A stretch of DNA of 27,985 nucleotides, from positions 1-27,985 of IMG/VR virus record IMGVR_UViG_3300042311_001225. One strand, written 5' to 3'. This document shows positions 19,319-27,435 of this stretch, in pieces (position 1 is the first letter of the stretch; each line of letters starts with the position of its first letter). This DNA comes from a virus. The notes under the pieces are model-generated. The model had not been told where the DNA came from and ran no database searches. It saw only the letters and a program-made list of their open reading frames with translations. Position numbers and translations under genes: made by a program.

Positions 19319-19780
19319 TTATATATTAATAATTATAAAATCACTCTGATTAAATACATTATTTGTGATTGTATAATCAATTCTTACTTTTGCAGTATAT
19401 TCTAATCCCGCTCTACCGGGTAAGGCAATTGTATTATTAGTCATTCCATCTTGAGTAGTTGTTGGATTTGTTCCTTCTTCCGTACTTGCATCAGTAATAG
19501 AAATAGTATTTATTTGAAGGTTTGGTATATATTTTCCAACCGAATCTCTTATCTCTGATTCTATTTGATTAAAGGTTGGTCCATCCAACGGTTCGAAAAT
19601 ATATTCATACAGTCTTGTACCAAAATCAGGTAAAAAATATCTCGCGCCTTTTCTTGTTAAAAGTAAGTGAATTAAACTACTTCTAACTTCTTGGTCTTCA
19701 AAATCTGTAAGGTCTAAATACTTTCCATCAAATGAATCCCTAAATGGGAAAGTAATACCATATGTTACACCATTTGCCAT
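19319..19780 (-). CDS. Baseplate wedge protein, gp25/GPW family
   Basis: A 153-residue protein of the gp25/TssE family, which sits at the base of the sheath and helps nucleate its polymerisation. Residues 31-64 carry the family core: EVRSSLIHLLLTRKGARYFL followed by PDFGTRLYEYIFEP. The usual EPR motif near the end of the following helix appears here as I85-P86-N87 (GKYIPNLQI), so Glu and Arg are both replaced. Residues about 97-120 are a Thr/Gly/Asn-rich insertion (DASTEEGTNPTTTQDG) before the last strands. It precedes the gp6-like gene by 5 bases, as partners in the wedge. T4 gp25 is 132 residues, so this one is slightly longer. Start at ATG 19780 without Shine-Dalgarno sequence. Confidence 0.9.
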   Translation of the reverse strand: MANGVTYGITFPFRDSFDGKYLDLTDFEDQEVRSSLIHLLLTRKGARYFLPDFGTRLYEYIFEPLDGPTFNQIESEIRDSVGKYIPNLQINTISITDASTEEGTNPTTTQDGMTNNTIALPGRAGLEYTAKVRIDYTITNNVFNQSDFIIINI

Positions 19781-19797
19781 ATCATATAAATATGGAA

Positions 19798-20421
19798 CTA
19801 TTTAATTTCAGTAATATTATAATAGTAACAATCTCCATCTTCAGCAACCCACCTATCAGATAAAGTTTCAACTGAAGGTAATTCAGTATCCACTTTTATC
19901 TCTTTAGGTTCTATTGGAAATTTATTTGTAATCCAATTAGAATCTCTCCAATAAATTCTGTTGTTTGGTTGACACAAAAGATACCCATCATCGGCAATTA
20001 AAATATGACCGCATTTATAATCAGAAGGTTCATCAGAATATGAATTTTTATACCAGTCGACTGTCATAAGATATGTTGCCCAAATTTTTGACCCATCTCT
20101 TAAAACGACTTGACATCTTTTTTCATATAAATAATCAAAAATGTTTACTGCAACATTTTCTGAAAAACAATCCCAAAGTTGTTTAAAATAGAATGGTATG
20201 TCATTATCGGGTTCTTTTATGAATATTTCAGAAATTGGAACCCTTGACCTTAACATACCATAATCGGTCATTATATGAAATGTTAAAATTTTACCTGCTA
20301 TAGACTGAATTCCAAAAGCATATGCCTTATGAAACTTATTATCGTCTTCCGCATTTTTTGTAAAATGTGAAACCCTGACCAAACACTTAAACAACTCAAT
20401 GTTTTCGTTATAAACTGCCAT
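19798..20421 (-). CDS. Unknown 207-residue protein between nrdA and gp25
   Basis: I do not recognise this protein. It is of mixed composition, with many aromatic residues (WDCF, IYWRDSNW, DCYYYN) and five Cys, and differs from the Asn/Thr-rich structural proteins downstream. The first ~80 residues look like a small beta-domain (AYAFGIQSIAGKILTFHIMT, then SRVPISEIFI), followed by a helical part (PFYFKQLWDCFSENVAVNIF). No catalytic motif or membrane segment is visible. Its gap to nrdA is 10 bases and to the gp25-like gene 17 bases, so it is in the same operon and sits exactly where nucleotide metabolism gives way to baseplate genes. It may be either a regulator or modifier, or a structural accessory; the sequence does not decide. 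Confidence 0.6.
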   Translation of the reverse strand: MAVYNENIELFKCLVRVSHFTKNAEDDNKFHKAYAFGIQSIAGKILTFHIMTDYGMLRSRVPISEIFIKEPDNDIPFYFKQLWDCFSENVAVNIFDYLYEKRCQVVLRDGSKIWATYLMTVDWYKNSYSDEPSDYKCGHILIADDGYLLCQPNNRIYWRDSNWITNKFPIEPKEIKVDTELPSVETLSDRWVAEDGDCYYYNITEIK

Positions 20422-20431
20422 GTGTTAAATA

Positions 20432-22864
20432 TTATGATGAACAACCAAAACAATCAAATTCACTATTTGCCGGTTTTGGTGGTAAGTTTAAATTTGAATA
20501 ATCTACTTTAGGTGGCTCAGGTGTTACATTTGGTTTTGATACTTTTGATATATCTACAGCCAAGTGTTTTGCCCCTGTTGAAATTGCCTTTGTTCTAACA
20601 TAATAACAAAGTGTCTTCAGTCCTTTTTCCCATCCGTAGAAGTGTGATGATGAAATCTTTGACAGGGTTGGATTACCCATATAGATGTTCATTGATTGTG
20701 ATTGGTCAATGAATGGAGCTCTGTCAGCAGCCATTTCAATCAATTCCTTCTGTGAGATTTCCCAAATTGTTTTGTATTTTGGAATTAAGTGTTCAATTCT
20801 TTTAACTTTCTTATTGTATTGTCTGTCTTCAGGGTCAAGGTAGTTATTGAAATTAATCCCCTGAACTGAACCTTCATTAAGAATAATTTCATTCTTTAGG
20901 TCCTCACCCCAAATACCTAACTTCTCAAAGTCATTAATCAAATATTTGTTAACAATCATAATCTCACCACCAACTACACGTCGATTAAAAATCGCCGAGT
21001 GAGCCGGTTCTGTCATTTCATATGAACCTGTAATCTTGGCCGATGAAGCAACTGGCATTTGAGCGGTGAATAAAGAGTTACAAACTCCATAATCTTTAAC
21101 TTCTTCTTTAACTGATACCCAATCCCATCTTCCTGATAACTCATTTTCTTTCAAACCCCACATATCAAATTGGAATATTCCCTCTGACATTGGTGAGCCG
21201 TTAAAGAAATCATATGGTTTATATTCTTCTGACTTACATAAACGGCAACTTTCAGTAATTGCAGCAAAGTAAATTGTTTCAAAAATATCTTTATTAAGTT
21301 TCTTAGCCTCTTCTGATGTAAAGATGTAATCCATCAAATAGAATACATCTGCAAGTCCTTGTGTTCCAATTGCAATCGCCCTTTGTTCACGTCCACCCTT
21401 GTTTCCTTTTTCAGTTGAGTAGTTGTTAATATCTACAACTTTGTTAAGGGCTCTAACAACTTTACGAGTTTCTTCATACAATAATTGGTGGTCAAATATT
21501 CCGTCTTTAATGAAATTCTTTAACACCATTGATGACAATGTACAAATTGCGGTTGTATTTTCATCTGTGTATTGGTAAATTTCATTACAAAGATTTGACT
21601 GTTTGATAACACCGATGTTTTGATGATTTGTCTTTTTGTTCGCATTGTCCTTTGAGCAAAGATATGGGACACCAGTTTCAATCTGTGACTCAATAATCTT
21701 TGACCAAATTTCTTGGGCTTTAACTTTTTTACCGATTCCAAGTGACACCGCTTTATTATAGTTTTCTTCGTATTCGTCACCATAACATTCTTGGAGTGGT
21801 TTAACACCCGCTTTCTTAATATCATTAGGACAGAACAAATACCAATCACCGTTGTTTTTAACGGCTTTCATAAAGTTATCAGGAATCCAAAGTGCTGTGA
21901 ATAAATCACGGGCTCTTAACTCTTCAGCTCCTGTATTCTTTTTAATATCCAAAAGGTCAAAAATATCTTTGTGCCAGGGTTCCAAATAAATTGCTGCAGA
22001 ACCTGGTCTACGCCCTTGTTGATTAAAGAATCTGAGTGATTCATTTACAATTTTCAAGTACTTCAAAAGTCCTCCGGCAAATCCACCTGATGAATTAATT
22101 CTACTTTCTTTACTTCTAATGTTTGACATAGAAAGCCCAATACCCGCAGCATCTGATGAATATGTCGAGATATCTTTCATTGTATTCAAAAGACCTTCTC
22201 TTGAGTCCGCATCATTAAAGTGAAGGACACAAGAAGCAAGTTGTGGAACTTTTGTACCAGCGTTAATCATAATTGGTGTTGCCGGTGAAATAAGTTGACT
22301 TGATAATGACTTATAATATTCAACCGCTTGTTCAAATGATTTAGTTACCCATATTGCGACACGCATGTACATATGTTGAGGACGTTCAATTGTCTTACCA
22401 CTCGGTAATTTCAAAAGATACATCTCTTGTAACGACCTCCAAGCAAAGTAATCAAAGTTATAATCATTATCATGATTAATAACTTCATCAATATTAGATG
22501 GTCCATAACTACTAATCATATTTATAAACTCCTGATTAACAATACCTTCTTTGTAAAGTTCCATCATAGTGCTTGAGAAACTTGCATTGGTCTCTTTATG
22601 GTAAGCGGAAATTGCAACTGATGATGCAAGTCTTGAGTAGTCGTGATGACTACCAGTAAATGCTGCCGCAATCTCATAGATTAACTTATCAAGTTCTTTT
22701 GTGGTAATTTCACCTTCAGTTGGAACTGAGGTGATTACCTTAATAAAAATCTCATCAGAATTAATGTTTAAACCTTTGGCGGCTCTTTTAATTCTATTAT
22801 ATATTTTTTGTGGGTTAAAAGACGCATCTTCCCCACTACGTTTTTTAATTTTTAGTGACATCAT
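20432..22864 (-). CDS. nrdA: Ribonucleoside-diphosphate reductase, large subunit (class Ia)
   Basis: An 810-residue catalytic subunit that reduces ribonucleoside diphosphates to deoxy forms for phage DNA synthesis. An ATP-cone regulatory domain covers about residues 4-95 (KIKKRSGEDASFNPQKIYNR). The active-site cysteines are present: C212 (SCVLHF), C426 in NLCNE (N424, C426, E428) and C441 (AICTLSS). MPVASSAKITG at 603-613 is the substrate phosphate-binding signature. The radical-transfer tyrosine pair is Y754-Y755 (TLCYYVRT), and the C-terminal redox pair is C805/C808 (DCFGCSS). Length is normal and no intein interrupts the active site. Two consecutive ATGs (22864, 22861) are possible starts. 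It follows nrdB by 19 bases, so the two subunits are made together. Confidence 0.97.
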   Translation of the reverse strand: MMSLKIKKRSGEDASFNPQKIYNRIKRAAKGLNINSDEIFIKVITSVPTEGEITTKELDKLIYEIAAAFTGSHHDYSRLASSVAISAYHKETNASFSSTMMELYKEGIVNQEFINMISSYGPSNIDEVINHDNDYNFDYFAWRSLQEMYLLKLPSGKTIERPQHMYMRVAIWVTKSFEQAVEYYKSLSSQLISPATPIMINAGTKVPQLASCVLHFNDADSREGLLNTMKDISTYSSDAAGIGLSMSNIRSKESRINSSGGFAGGLLKYLKIVNESLRFFNQQGRRPGSAAIYLEPWHKDIFDLLDIKKNTGAEELRARDLFTALWIPDNFMKAVKNNGDWYLFCPNDIKKAGVKPLQECYGDEYEENYNKAVSLGIGKKVKAQEIWSKIIESQIETGVPYLCSKDNANKKTNHQNIGVIKQSNLCNEIYQYTDENTTAICTLSSMVLKNFIKDGIFDHQLLYEETRKVVRALNKVVDINNYSTEKGNKGGREQRAIAIGTQGLADVFYLMDYIFTSEEAKKLNKDIFETIYFAAITESCRLCKSEEYKPYDFFNGSPMSEGIFQFDMWGLKENELSGRWDWVSVKEEVKDYGVCNSLFTAQMPVASSAKITGSYEMTEPAHSAIFNRRVVGGEIMIVNKYLINDFEKLGIWGEDLKNEIILNEGSVQGINFNNYLDPEDRQYNKKVKRIEHLIPKYKTIWEISQKELIEMAADRAPFIDQSQSMNIYMGNPTLSKISSSHFYGWEKGLKTLCYYVRTKAISTGAKHLAVDISKVSKPNVTPEPPKVDYSNLNLPPKPANSEFDCFGCSS

Positions 22865-22883
22865 AGTTTTATAAAATAATCAA

Positions 22884-23831
22884 TTAAAAGTCATCCGTAA
22901 AGGACAATGTTTCGTTCAACTTTGCTTTCTGATACTCAACAGTCCTTGACTCAAAGAAATTACCTTTTGTTTCAACTGCAATTTGTTCCATAAATTTAAA
23001 TGGTTGTTCAACATTAAAATGTTTTTTACATCCAAACTTAACAAGTAGACCATCAACAACAAACTCAAGATATTGTTTCATAAGATTTGAGTTCATTCCG
23101 ATAAGTGAAACAGGTAATGATTCGGTAATAAATTCTTTTTCAATCTCAAGTGCTGAAAGAAGAATTTCCTTAATTCTCTTTTCACTTGGTTTGTTTTCAC
23201 AGTGATTGTTCAAAAGGTGAATTGCAAAGTCACAGTGAAGATTTTCATCTTTAAATATAAGTGAATTTGCGTTACACAACCCTTGCATGATTCCTCTTGA
23301 TTTCAACCAAAAGATTGAACAGAATGAACCTGAGAAGAATATTCCTTCTACAGCCGCAAATGCTACAAGTCTCTCTTGGAAGGATGCGTTTGTAATCCAA
23401 TCAAGAGCCCACTTGGCTTTCTTTTGAACTGCTGGAAGTCTGTCAATTGCGTGGAAACATTCATCCTTTTCATTTGGATTTGACACATATGTATCAATCA
23501 AAAGTGAATACATTAGACTATGGATATTCTCCATCGCTAGTTGCATTCCGTAAAAGAATTTTGCTTCAGGGTATTGTACTTCTCGGTAGAAGTTCTCAGC
23601 CAAATTTTCATTAACAATTCCATCTGATGCCGCAAAGAATGATAAAACATTCTTAACAAAGTATTGTTCATTCTCTGAAAGGTTCTCCCAATCACGAATG
23701 TCACCCGACAAATCCACCTCTTCGGCCGTCCAAAATGCGGCTTGGTGCATTTTATAAAATTCCCATATGTCGTTGTGTTCAATCGGAAATATAACGAAAC
23801 GATTTGGATTTTCTACCAATATTTTTTCCAT
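22884..23831 (-). CDS. nrdB: Ribonucleoside-diphosphate reductase, small subunit (class Ia)
   Basis: A 315-residue ferritin-like subunit that holds the diiron centre and tyrosyl radical for NrdA. Ligands can be placed by comparison with class Ia R2 proteins: D70 (FFAASDG), E101 and H104 (AMENIH), E162 ([10 protein letters not shown]), E196 and H199 (DENLHCDF). The radical tyrosine is Y108 (MYSLLIDTY). The C-terminal peptide [10 protein letters not shown] resembles the R2 tail that docks into R1. Several stretches ([37 protein letters not shown]) are very close to eukaryotic R2 as I remember it, and unlike E. coli NrdB. It has a good Shine-Dalgarno sequence, unlike most genes here. The order nrdB before nrdA is reversed relative to many bacterial operons. 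Confidence 0.97.
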   Translation of the reverse strand: MEKILVENPNRFVIFPIEHNDIWEFYKMHQAAFWTAEEVDLSGDIRDWENLSENEQYFVKNVLSFFAASDGIVNENLAENFYREVQYPEAKFFYGMQLAMENIHSLMYSLLIDTYVSNPNEKDECFHAIDRLPAVQKKAKWALDWITNASFQERLVAFAAVEGIFFSGSFCSIFWLKSRGIMQGLCNANSLIFKDENLHCDFAIHLLNNHCENKPSEKRIKEILLSALEIEKEFITESLPVSLIGMNSNLMKQYLEFVVDGLLVKFGCKKHFNVEQPFKFMEQIAVETKGNFFESRTVEYQKAKLNETLSFTDDF

Positions 23832-23839
23832 AATAAATG

Positions 23840-23844
23840 CTCCT
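23840..23844 (-). promoter_or_regulatory. Shine-Dalgarno sequence of nrdB
   Basis: AGGAG on the minus strand, with 8 bases between it and the ATG at 23831. It stands out because most starts in this window have only A/T-rich leaders. Confidence 0.7.
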
Positions 23845-23856
23845 ATTTTATAATAA

Positions 23857-25227
23857 TTATACTGTTTGTTGTTTCTTTCTGTCTAGAATTTCACGAATTC
23901 TATCTCTATTTTTTTGTTCTTTGTTTTCTTCAAAACCTAACATTGTGATTGAACTTTCTGTATCAATCACAAGTAGTTCATTATCAAATTTGCAGTTTTC
24001 AAAGATTACCCCGTCTTTACCGATACGTGATTTTGTGATAGCAATTGTTGCAAGTTTGAGTTCCTTTTGTTGTAATGTTTTGGCCACAGATATAATAACG
24101 TGACCTACTTGAGCTTTCTTAATTGAGCCACCCATTTGGTCTGTTGTTACAACTTCAGATGAAATTGAACTTCTGTTACCTTGTGTTGCCGTCCATCCTG
24201 CAATGTGTAACTCGTGACACATTGCTTCAAATGCTCTCATTACTGAACCTTCACTCTTCCACTCGTCATCCATCATCTTCTCAGGTGTTACACAATCAAT
24301 GTAGTCCAAGATAATCACATCAATCTTAATTCCATCTGCAATCATCTTTCTAAGTTGATTCTTAATTTGACCCATAGTCAAAGTATCTGATGGAAGTTTT
24401 TTAAGAATAAGTCTGTTTTTCATCTTATCTTGAACTTCGGTTACTTTCTTCATAACCTCTTCTTTGTGGTCACCAAGAAGGTCAGGTGCAATTCCAGTCC
24501 AAAGGGTGAAATGTTTTCTTTGAATAATCTTTGGGTTGTCCTCAAAGAATATCTGTAACACATTGAATCCCATATTGAAGGCGTGGTTTGCAATCTTTGT
24601 GGTCAAACTTGTCTTACCTACACCTGTTGGTGCAAGTATCACTCCGATTTCACCTTTAGCAAGACCTCCTTTCAAAAGATTGTCAATACCTGGAATCCCC
24701 ATTGGAATTGGATGTCGATAATCTTCTTGAAGAACTTGGTCCAAGTTTTCAAAAACATCACCTGTATCTTTCTCTATAACACCAACTTGAAGAGCCTCTC
24801 GAACCATCTCTTCAAGGGTGTCATAGTTTTCAAACTCACCTCCGTCAATAATCTTTTGAGCCTTCCCCATCACCTTCTGAAGCTCTTGTTGCTTACAGAA
24901 TTTGAGAGCCTTTTCTTGAACAAAAAGTGACCCTTCTTCAGATACATTTTTAATTTCATTAATTGTATCCAAAGTGATTTTTAACATCAGCTCTTGGGTA
25001 ATCTCTGACTTAATAATTTGATGCAATGTGTCATAGGTTGGAGCACAATCGAACTTTTTGTAGTATTCTTTAATCATCTGTATGATGATTTTGTAATACT
25101 TGTTTTCAAAGTAATTTGCCTCAAGTACATCCAATATCGAGTGAGAAAAGTTCTTATCAATTATTATCTGATTGATAAGTTGTTGTTGGAAGGTACCTCC
25201 TAAATAATCAAAATTTTTGTCAGCCAT
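23857..25227 (-). CDS. Replicative DNA helicase, DnaB/T4 gp41 family
   Basis: A 456-residue hexameric helicase expected to unwind the fork ahead of the phage polymerase. The N-terminal ~110 residues form a helical primase-interaction region (short and divergent, as in T4 gp41). The RecA-like motor starts near 175 ([19 protein letters not shown]). Walker A is APTGVGKTS at 199-207 with K205; Walker B is VIILD at 304-308; Q349 in WTATQGNRS fits motif H3; KSRIGKDG at 399-406 carries the candidate arginine finger R401 with the usual basic residue before it. T4 gp41 is 475 residues, similar. It lies 25 bases before nrdB and 26 after the small unknown gene, in one run with RNase H. Start at ATG 25227, supported by an upstream AAGGA. 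Confidence 0.93.
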   Translation of the reverse strand: MADKNFDYLGGTFQQQLINQIIIDKNFSHSILDVLEANYFENKYYKIIIQMIKEYYKKFDCAPTYDTLHQIIKSEITQELMLKITLDTINEIKNVSEEGSLFVQEKALKFCKQQELQKVMGKAQKIIDGGEFENYDTLEEMVREALQVGVIEKDTGDVFENLDQVLQEDYRHPIPMGIPGIDNLLKGGLAKGEIGVILAPTGVGKTSLTTKIANHAFNMGFNVLQIFFEDNPKIIQRKHFTLWTGIAPDLLGDHKEEVMKKVTEVQDKMKNRLILKKLPSDTLTMGQIKNQLRKMIADGIKIDVIILDYIDCVTPEKMMDDEWKSEGSVMRAFEAMCHELHIAGWTATQGNRSSISSEVVTTDQMGGSIKKAQVGHVIISVAKTLQQKELKLATIAITKSRIGKDGVIFENCKFDNELLVIDTESSITMLGFEENKEQKNRDRIREILDRKKQQTV

Positions 25228-25232
25228 CTTAG

Positions 25233-25237
25233 TCCTT
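25233..25237 (-). promoter_or_regulatory. Shine-Dalgarno-like site of the helicase gene
   Basis: AAGGA on the minus strand, 5 bases before the ATG at 25227. With nrdB it is one of only two clear ribosome-binding sites I saw in the window, and it supports this start. Confidence 0.55.
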
Positions 25238-25253
25238 TTTTAAGTAAATATTG

Positions 25254-25709
25254 TTAGACTAAGGAGTATCCCATCAAATCGTAAGTTAAATTTTTAGAAG
25301 AAAATACTTCAGTCAAATTAGACAAAACCCCTTTAAGATATGGTCGAATATCTACTGTATATCTAATTTTTGGGGGGTAAGGTTTTGCATCAAAAGTGTA
25401 GTGGTACATAACATTACCATTGTATTTTAGATACAAATTAAACACCTCAGGTCCATCTGTGAAAGATGTTTCAAGAACCTCAGGGTTTTCCATAATTTCA
25501 TATTGGTTGTCAGACATATATGAAACACTCTTCATCTTTAGATGTTGTTTCATATTACCAACAAATCCATCCAACAATTCCAAAAGCTCCACTGAATTTT
25601 TGGCTTTCGGGTTGTAGTCCTTCACGTTAAAATAACGTTGTACAATAAAGTTGTCATTCACAGTCATCAAAAACTCCAACTTTGTTAAATCTGCATTTTG
25701 CTCTTTCAT
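25254..25709 (-). CDS. Unknown 151-residue protein in the replication cluster
   Basis: I cannot assign this small protein to a family. It begins MKEQNADLTKLEFLMTVNDN and contains an acidic and aromatic middle with FIVQRYFNVKDYNPKAK, then a strand-rich end (YLKYNGNVMYHYTFDAKPYP, KIRYTVDIRPYL). There is no Cys and no membrane segment, and no recognisable catalytic motif. The gap to the upstream RNase H gene is 8 bases and to the downstream helicase gene 26 bases, so it is in the same transcript. Small conserved proteins between replisome genes in T4-like phages are often accessory factors, but here that is only an inference from position. Confidence 0.6.
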   Translation of the reverse strand: MKEQNADLTKLEFLMTVNDNFIVQRYFNVKDYNPKAKNSVELLELLDGFVGNMKQHLKMKSVSYMSDNQYEIMENPEVLETSFTDGPEVFNLYLKYNGNVMYHYTFDAKPYPPKIRYTVDIRPYLKGVLSNLTEVFSSKNLTYDLMGYSLV

Positions 25710-25717
25710 AAAGAATT

Positions 25718-26719
25718 TTACTTTGTTTTTTTACTTTTTTCTTTTCTTGTTAACTTTAAAAATGGTGTGATAAAATAAGTCCATGCGTCGTCCGTTTTTG
25801 GTAGAAACTTAAAAATCCCATCATCCACCATAAACTTGATTAGATTTTTATAACTCCTACCGTCTGTATCCAAGTTCTCTGAAAAGATAAGTTTTACTTG
25901 TTCAATTGCCTCTTCATTCAAAAGAGGGTTAGACAAATCCACAATCTTTTCATTAATCTCATAATATTCTTTTTCAAATATACCTGATTTTGTCTTACCA
26001 GTCAAAATATTTTTTAAAGTTTGGTTATCTTTTTGTTCTTTCAACAATAGTTCAGCCTTTTCAAGAATTTCTTGGTAGGTGACTTTTCTTTCCAAAACTT
26101 CAGGAAAAAATTTAACGAGTGTCTTTTCCCCAAGAGATTGAATCCCTTGTATATTATCTGACTTATCACCCATCATTATCTTCAATGTTAGGACATTTTC
26201 GTGTGGAAATTCAAAATCATTAAACTTGATTTTGTCTCCATTGTCATATGTTGTTCTAAGTGAAGGTGAATAAAGTGAGACTTTTTCAGAGATAAGCTGA
26301 GTTAAATCTTTGTCAGAAGAGAATATTAGTTTCTTTTCATTCTCAGATATTCTGCAATACTCAGCCATAAGGTCATCAGCTTCAATTCCTTGGACTTCAA
26401 GTTGTCGGACATACATTTCCTCCAAGTATTGTTTAACTCTGTTTTTTTGGTATAGATATGACAAATAAATCGGTTCTTCAAAAGATAGTTTTCTATTCTG
26501 TTTGTAACTCGGATATAGAATTTCTCTTTTTGACCTTGAGTCTTCCCCGTCCCAAAACACAATTACCTTATCAAAATTGTGCTCGTCAATAAATTTTCTA
26601 AGAGTATTAATAAAGTGAAAAAGGCCCCCAATATGGTTTCCATTGTGGAAATAATCTTTCACGCCATGGAAACCAATTTTAAATAGGTTATTACCGTCTA
26701 TAAGGAGAGTCTTTTTCAC
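25718..26719 (-). CDS. rnh: RNase H / 5'-3' exonuclease, FEN family (T4 Rnh-like)
   Basis: A 333-residue FEN-family nuclease. T4 RNase H (305 residues) removes RNA primers from lagging-strand fragments, and this is its likely role here. Metal-binding motifs are in order: D8 (LLIDGNNL), D57 (VFWDG), E113, D115 and D116 (GIEADDL), D136 and D138 (SSDKDL), D185 and D188 (GDKSDN, leading to the helix-hairpin region QGIQSLGEK). R64 through the YKQNR segment (72-76) is the helical-gateway region conserved in phage members. The start is GTG at 26719: the next in-frame stop upstream is TGA at 26750-26752 and no ATG lies between. The Lys-rich C-terminus (TRKEKSKKTK) could contact DNA or a partner protein. 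Confidence 0.92.
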   Translation of the reverse strand: MKKTLLIDGNNLFKIGFHGVKDYFHNGNHIGGLFHFINTLRKFIDEHNFDKVIVFWDGEDSRSKREILYPSYKQNRKLSFEEPIYLSYLYQKNRVKQYLEEMYVRQLEVQGIEADDLMAEYCRISENEKKLIFSSDKDLTQLISEKVSLYSPSLRTTYDNGDKIKFNDFEFPHENVLTLKIMMGDKSDNIQGIQSLGEKTLVKFFPEVLERKVTYQEILEKAELLLKEQKDNQTLKNILTGKTKSGIFEKEYYEINEKIVDLSNPLLNEEAIEQVKLIFSENLDTDGRSYKNLIKFMVDDGIFKFLPKTDDAWTYFITPFLKLTRKEKSKKTK

Positions 26720-26834
26720 AGATTTTAAATTAAATATTTTACTATTTTTTCACTATTTATATTTAAAATGTATTAATTATTTTAGTATATGAATCTTATT
26801 ACAGAACTTTAACTTTTTAAATTATAAAATAAAA
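26720..26834. promoter_or_regulatory. Divergent intergenic region, candidate promoters
   Basis: This 115-base, almost purely A/T spacer separates the minus-strand replication genes from the plus-strand DegT-like gene and is the only divergent junction in the window. On the minus strand TATAAATA lies at 26754-26761, 34 bases upstream of the GTG, the same octamer as the T4 late promoter core. On the plus strand TTATAAAAT sits just before the ATG at 26835. No GC-rich terminator, operator or Bacteroidota-type TTTG/TA..TTTG pair was found. Promoters are required here by gene orientation, but the exact boxes are uncertain. Confidence 0.5.
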
Positions 26835-27428
26835 ATGAAACATAATCCATATAAAATTGTAAAAATGTTCGAAGAAGAAATTGCCGAATACACAGGAGCT
26901 CCTTACGCAATTGCTTTAGATAATTGTACTGATGCGTTATTTTTATGTTGTACTTTTTTAAAAGTAGAGGATGTTACAATTCCAAAAAAAACATACCTAT
27001 CGGTACCTCAAGCAATAATGGCAGCAGGCGGTAAATTTATATTTGATGATATAGATTGGAAAGGTATATATCAGTTGTATCCATATCCGATATATGACTC
27101 AGCAAGAAGATTTACTAGTAACATGTATATAAATGGTAGTTTTATGTGTCTATCATTTCACCCAAAAAAAATACTAAAAATGAGAAAAGGGGGAGTAATA
27201 TTAACCGATAACCAAGAAGCATATGAGTGGTTTAAAAAAGCTAGACATGAAGGAAGAGACGAAATACCTTACATTGAGGATAACATCAAGTTTATGGGTT
27301 GGAACATGTATATGACCCCTCCTGACGCCGCGGAGGGATTGTGGTTAATGTCTTCTATGCCAAAACATAATGAAGACACTCATGAAGACTATCCTGATTT
27401 AACTAATCATGATTTGTACAAATCATGA
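26835..27428 (+). CDS. Half-length DegT/ArnB-type PLP protein
   Basis: A 197-residue protein matching only the PLP-binding large domain of DegT/DnrJ/EryC1/StrS sugar aminotransferases, which are normally about 370 residues. Expected elements: NCTDAL at 30-35 in place of the phosphate-binding SGTAAL loop; FDDIDWKG at 70-77; D88 in YDSARR, the residue that pairs with the pyridine nitrogen; LSFHPKKIL at 106-114, where K112 aligns with the Schiff-base lysine of the SFHA.KN motif; and KGGVILTDN at 118-126. A WNMYMTP..AA segment follows, after which the protein stops. The C-terminal small domain, which completes the active site across the dimer, is missing. The sequence around it gives no room for a lost remainder in another frame. 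It is the only plus-strand gene and ends inside a palindrome. It may act with a host partner, form a compact variant, or have lost catalysis. Confidence 0.8.
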   Translation: MKHNPYKIVKMFEEEIAEYTGAPYAIALDNCTDALFLCCTFLKVEDVTIPKKTYLSVPQAIMAAGGKFIFDDIDWKGIYQLYPYPIYDSARRFTSNMYINGSFMCLSFHPKKILKMRKGGVILTDNQEAYEWFKKARHEGRDEIPYIEDNIKFMGWNMYMTPPDAAEGLWLMSSMPKHNEDTHEDYPDLTNHDLYKS

Positions 27429-27435
27429 TTAGTTA
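27400..27435. terminator. Perfect 36-bp palindrome spanning the DegT-like stop codon
   Basis: TAACTAATCATGATTTGT is followed immediately by its exact reverse complement, so the whole 36 bases are self-complementary; as a hairpin this gives about 16 paired bases around a small GTAC loop. The DegT-like TGA stop at 27426-27428 lies inside it. It sits between convergent genes, where a bidirectional terminator is expected. No T-run follows on either strand, so classical intrinsic termination is doubtful; an mRNA 3'-protecting hairpin, a protein-binding site or a recombination site are alternatives. Confidence 0.6.

Noticed and set aside
19785-19792. TATAAATA on the plus strand near the gp25-like start as a late promoter
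   Set aside because: Same wrong orientation; there is no plus-strand gene to express.
21520-21849. 109-codon open frame on the minus strand overlapping nrdA
   Set aside because: It is another frame inside the nrdA coding sequence, whose catalytic motifs fix the true frame.
20432-22864. Intein or intron in nrdA, common in phage ribonucleotide reductases
   Set aside because: The protein has normal length and the active-site segments are continuous without splice motifs.
24583-24930. 115-codon plus-strand frame opposite the helicase gene
   Set aside because: It is the reverse of the helicase motor region and has no domain evidence of its own.
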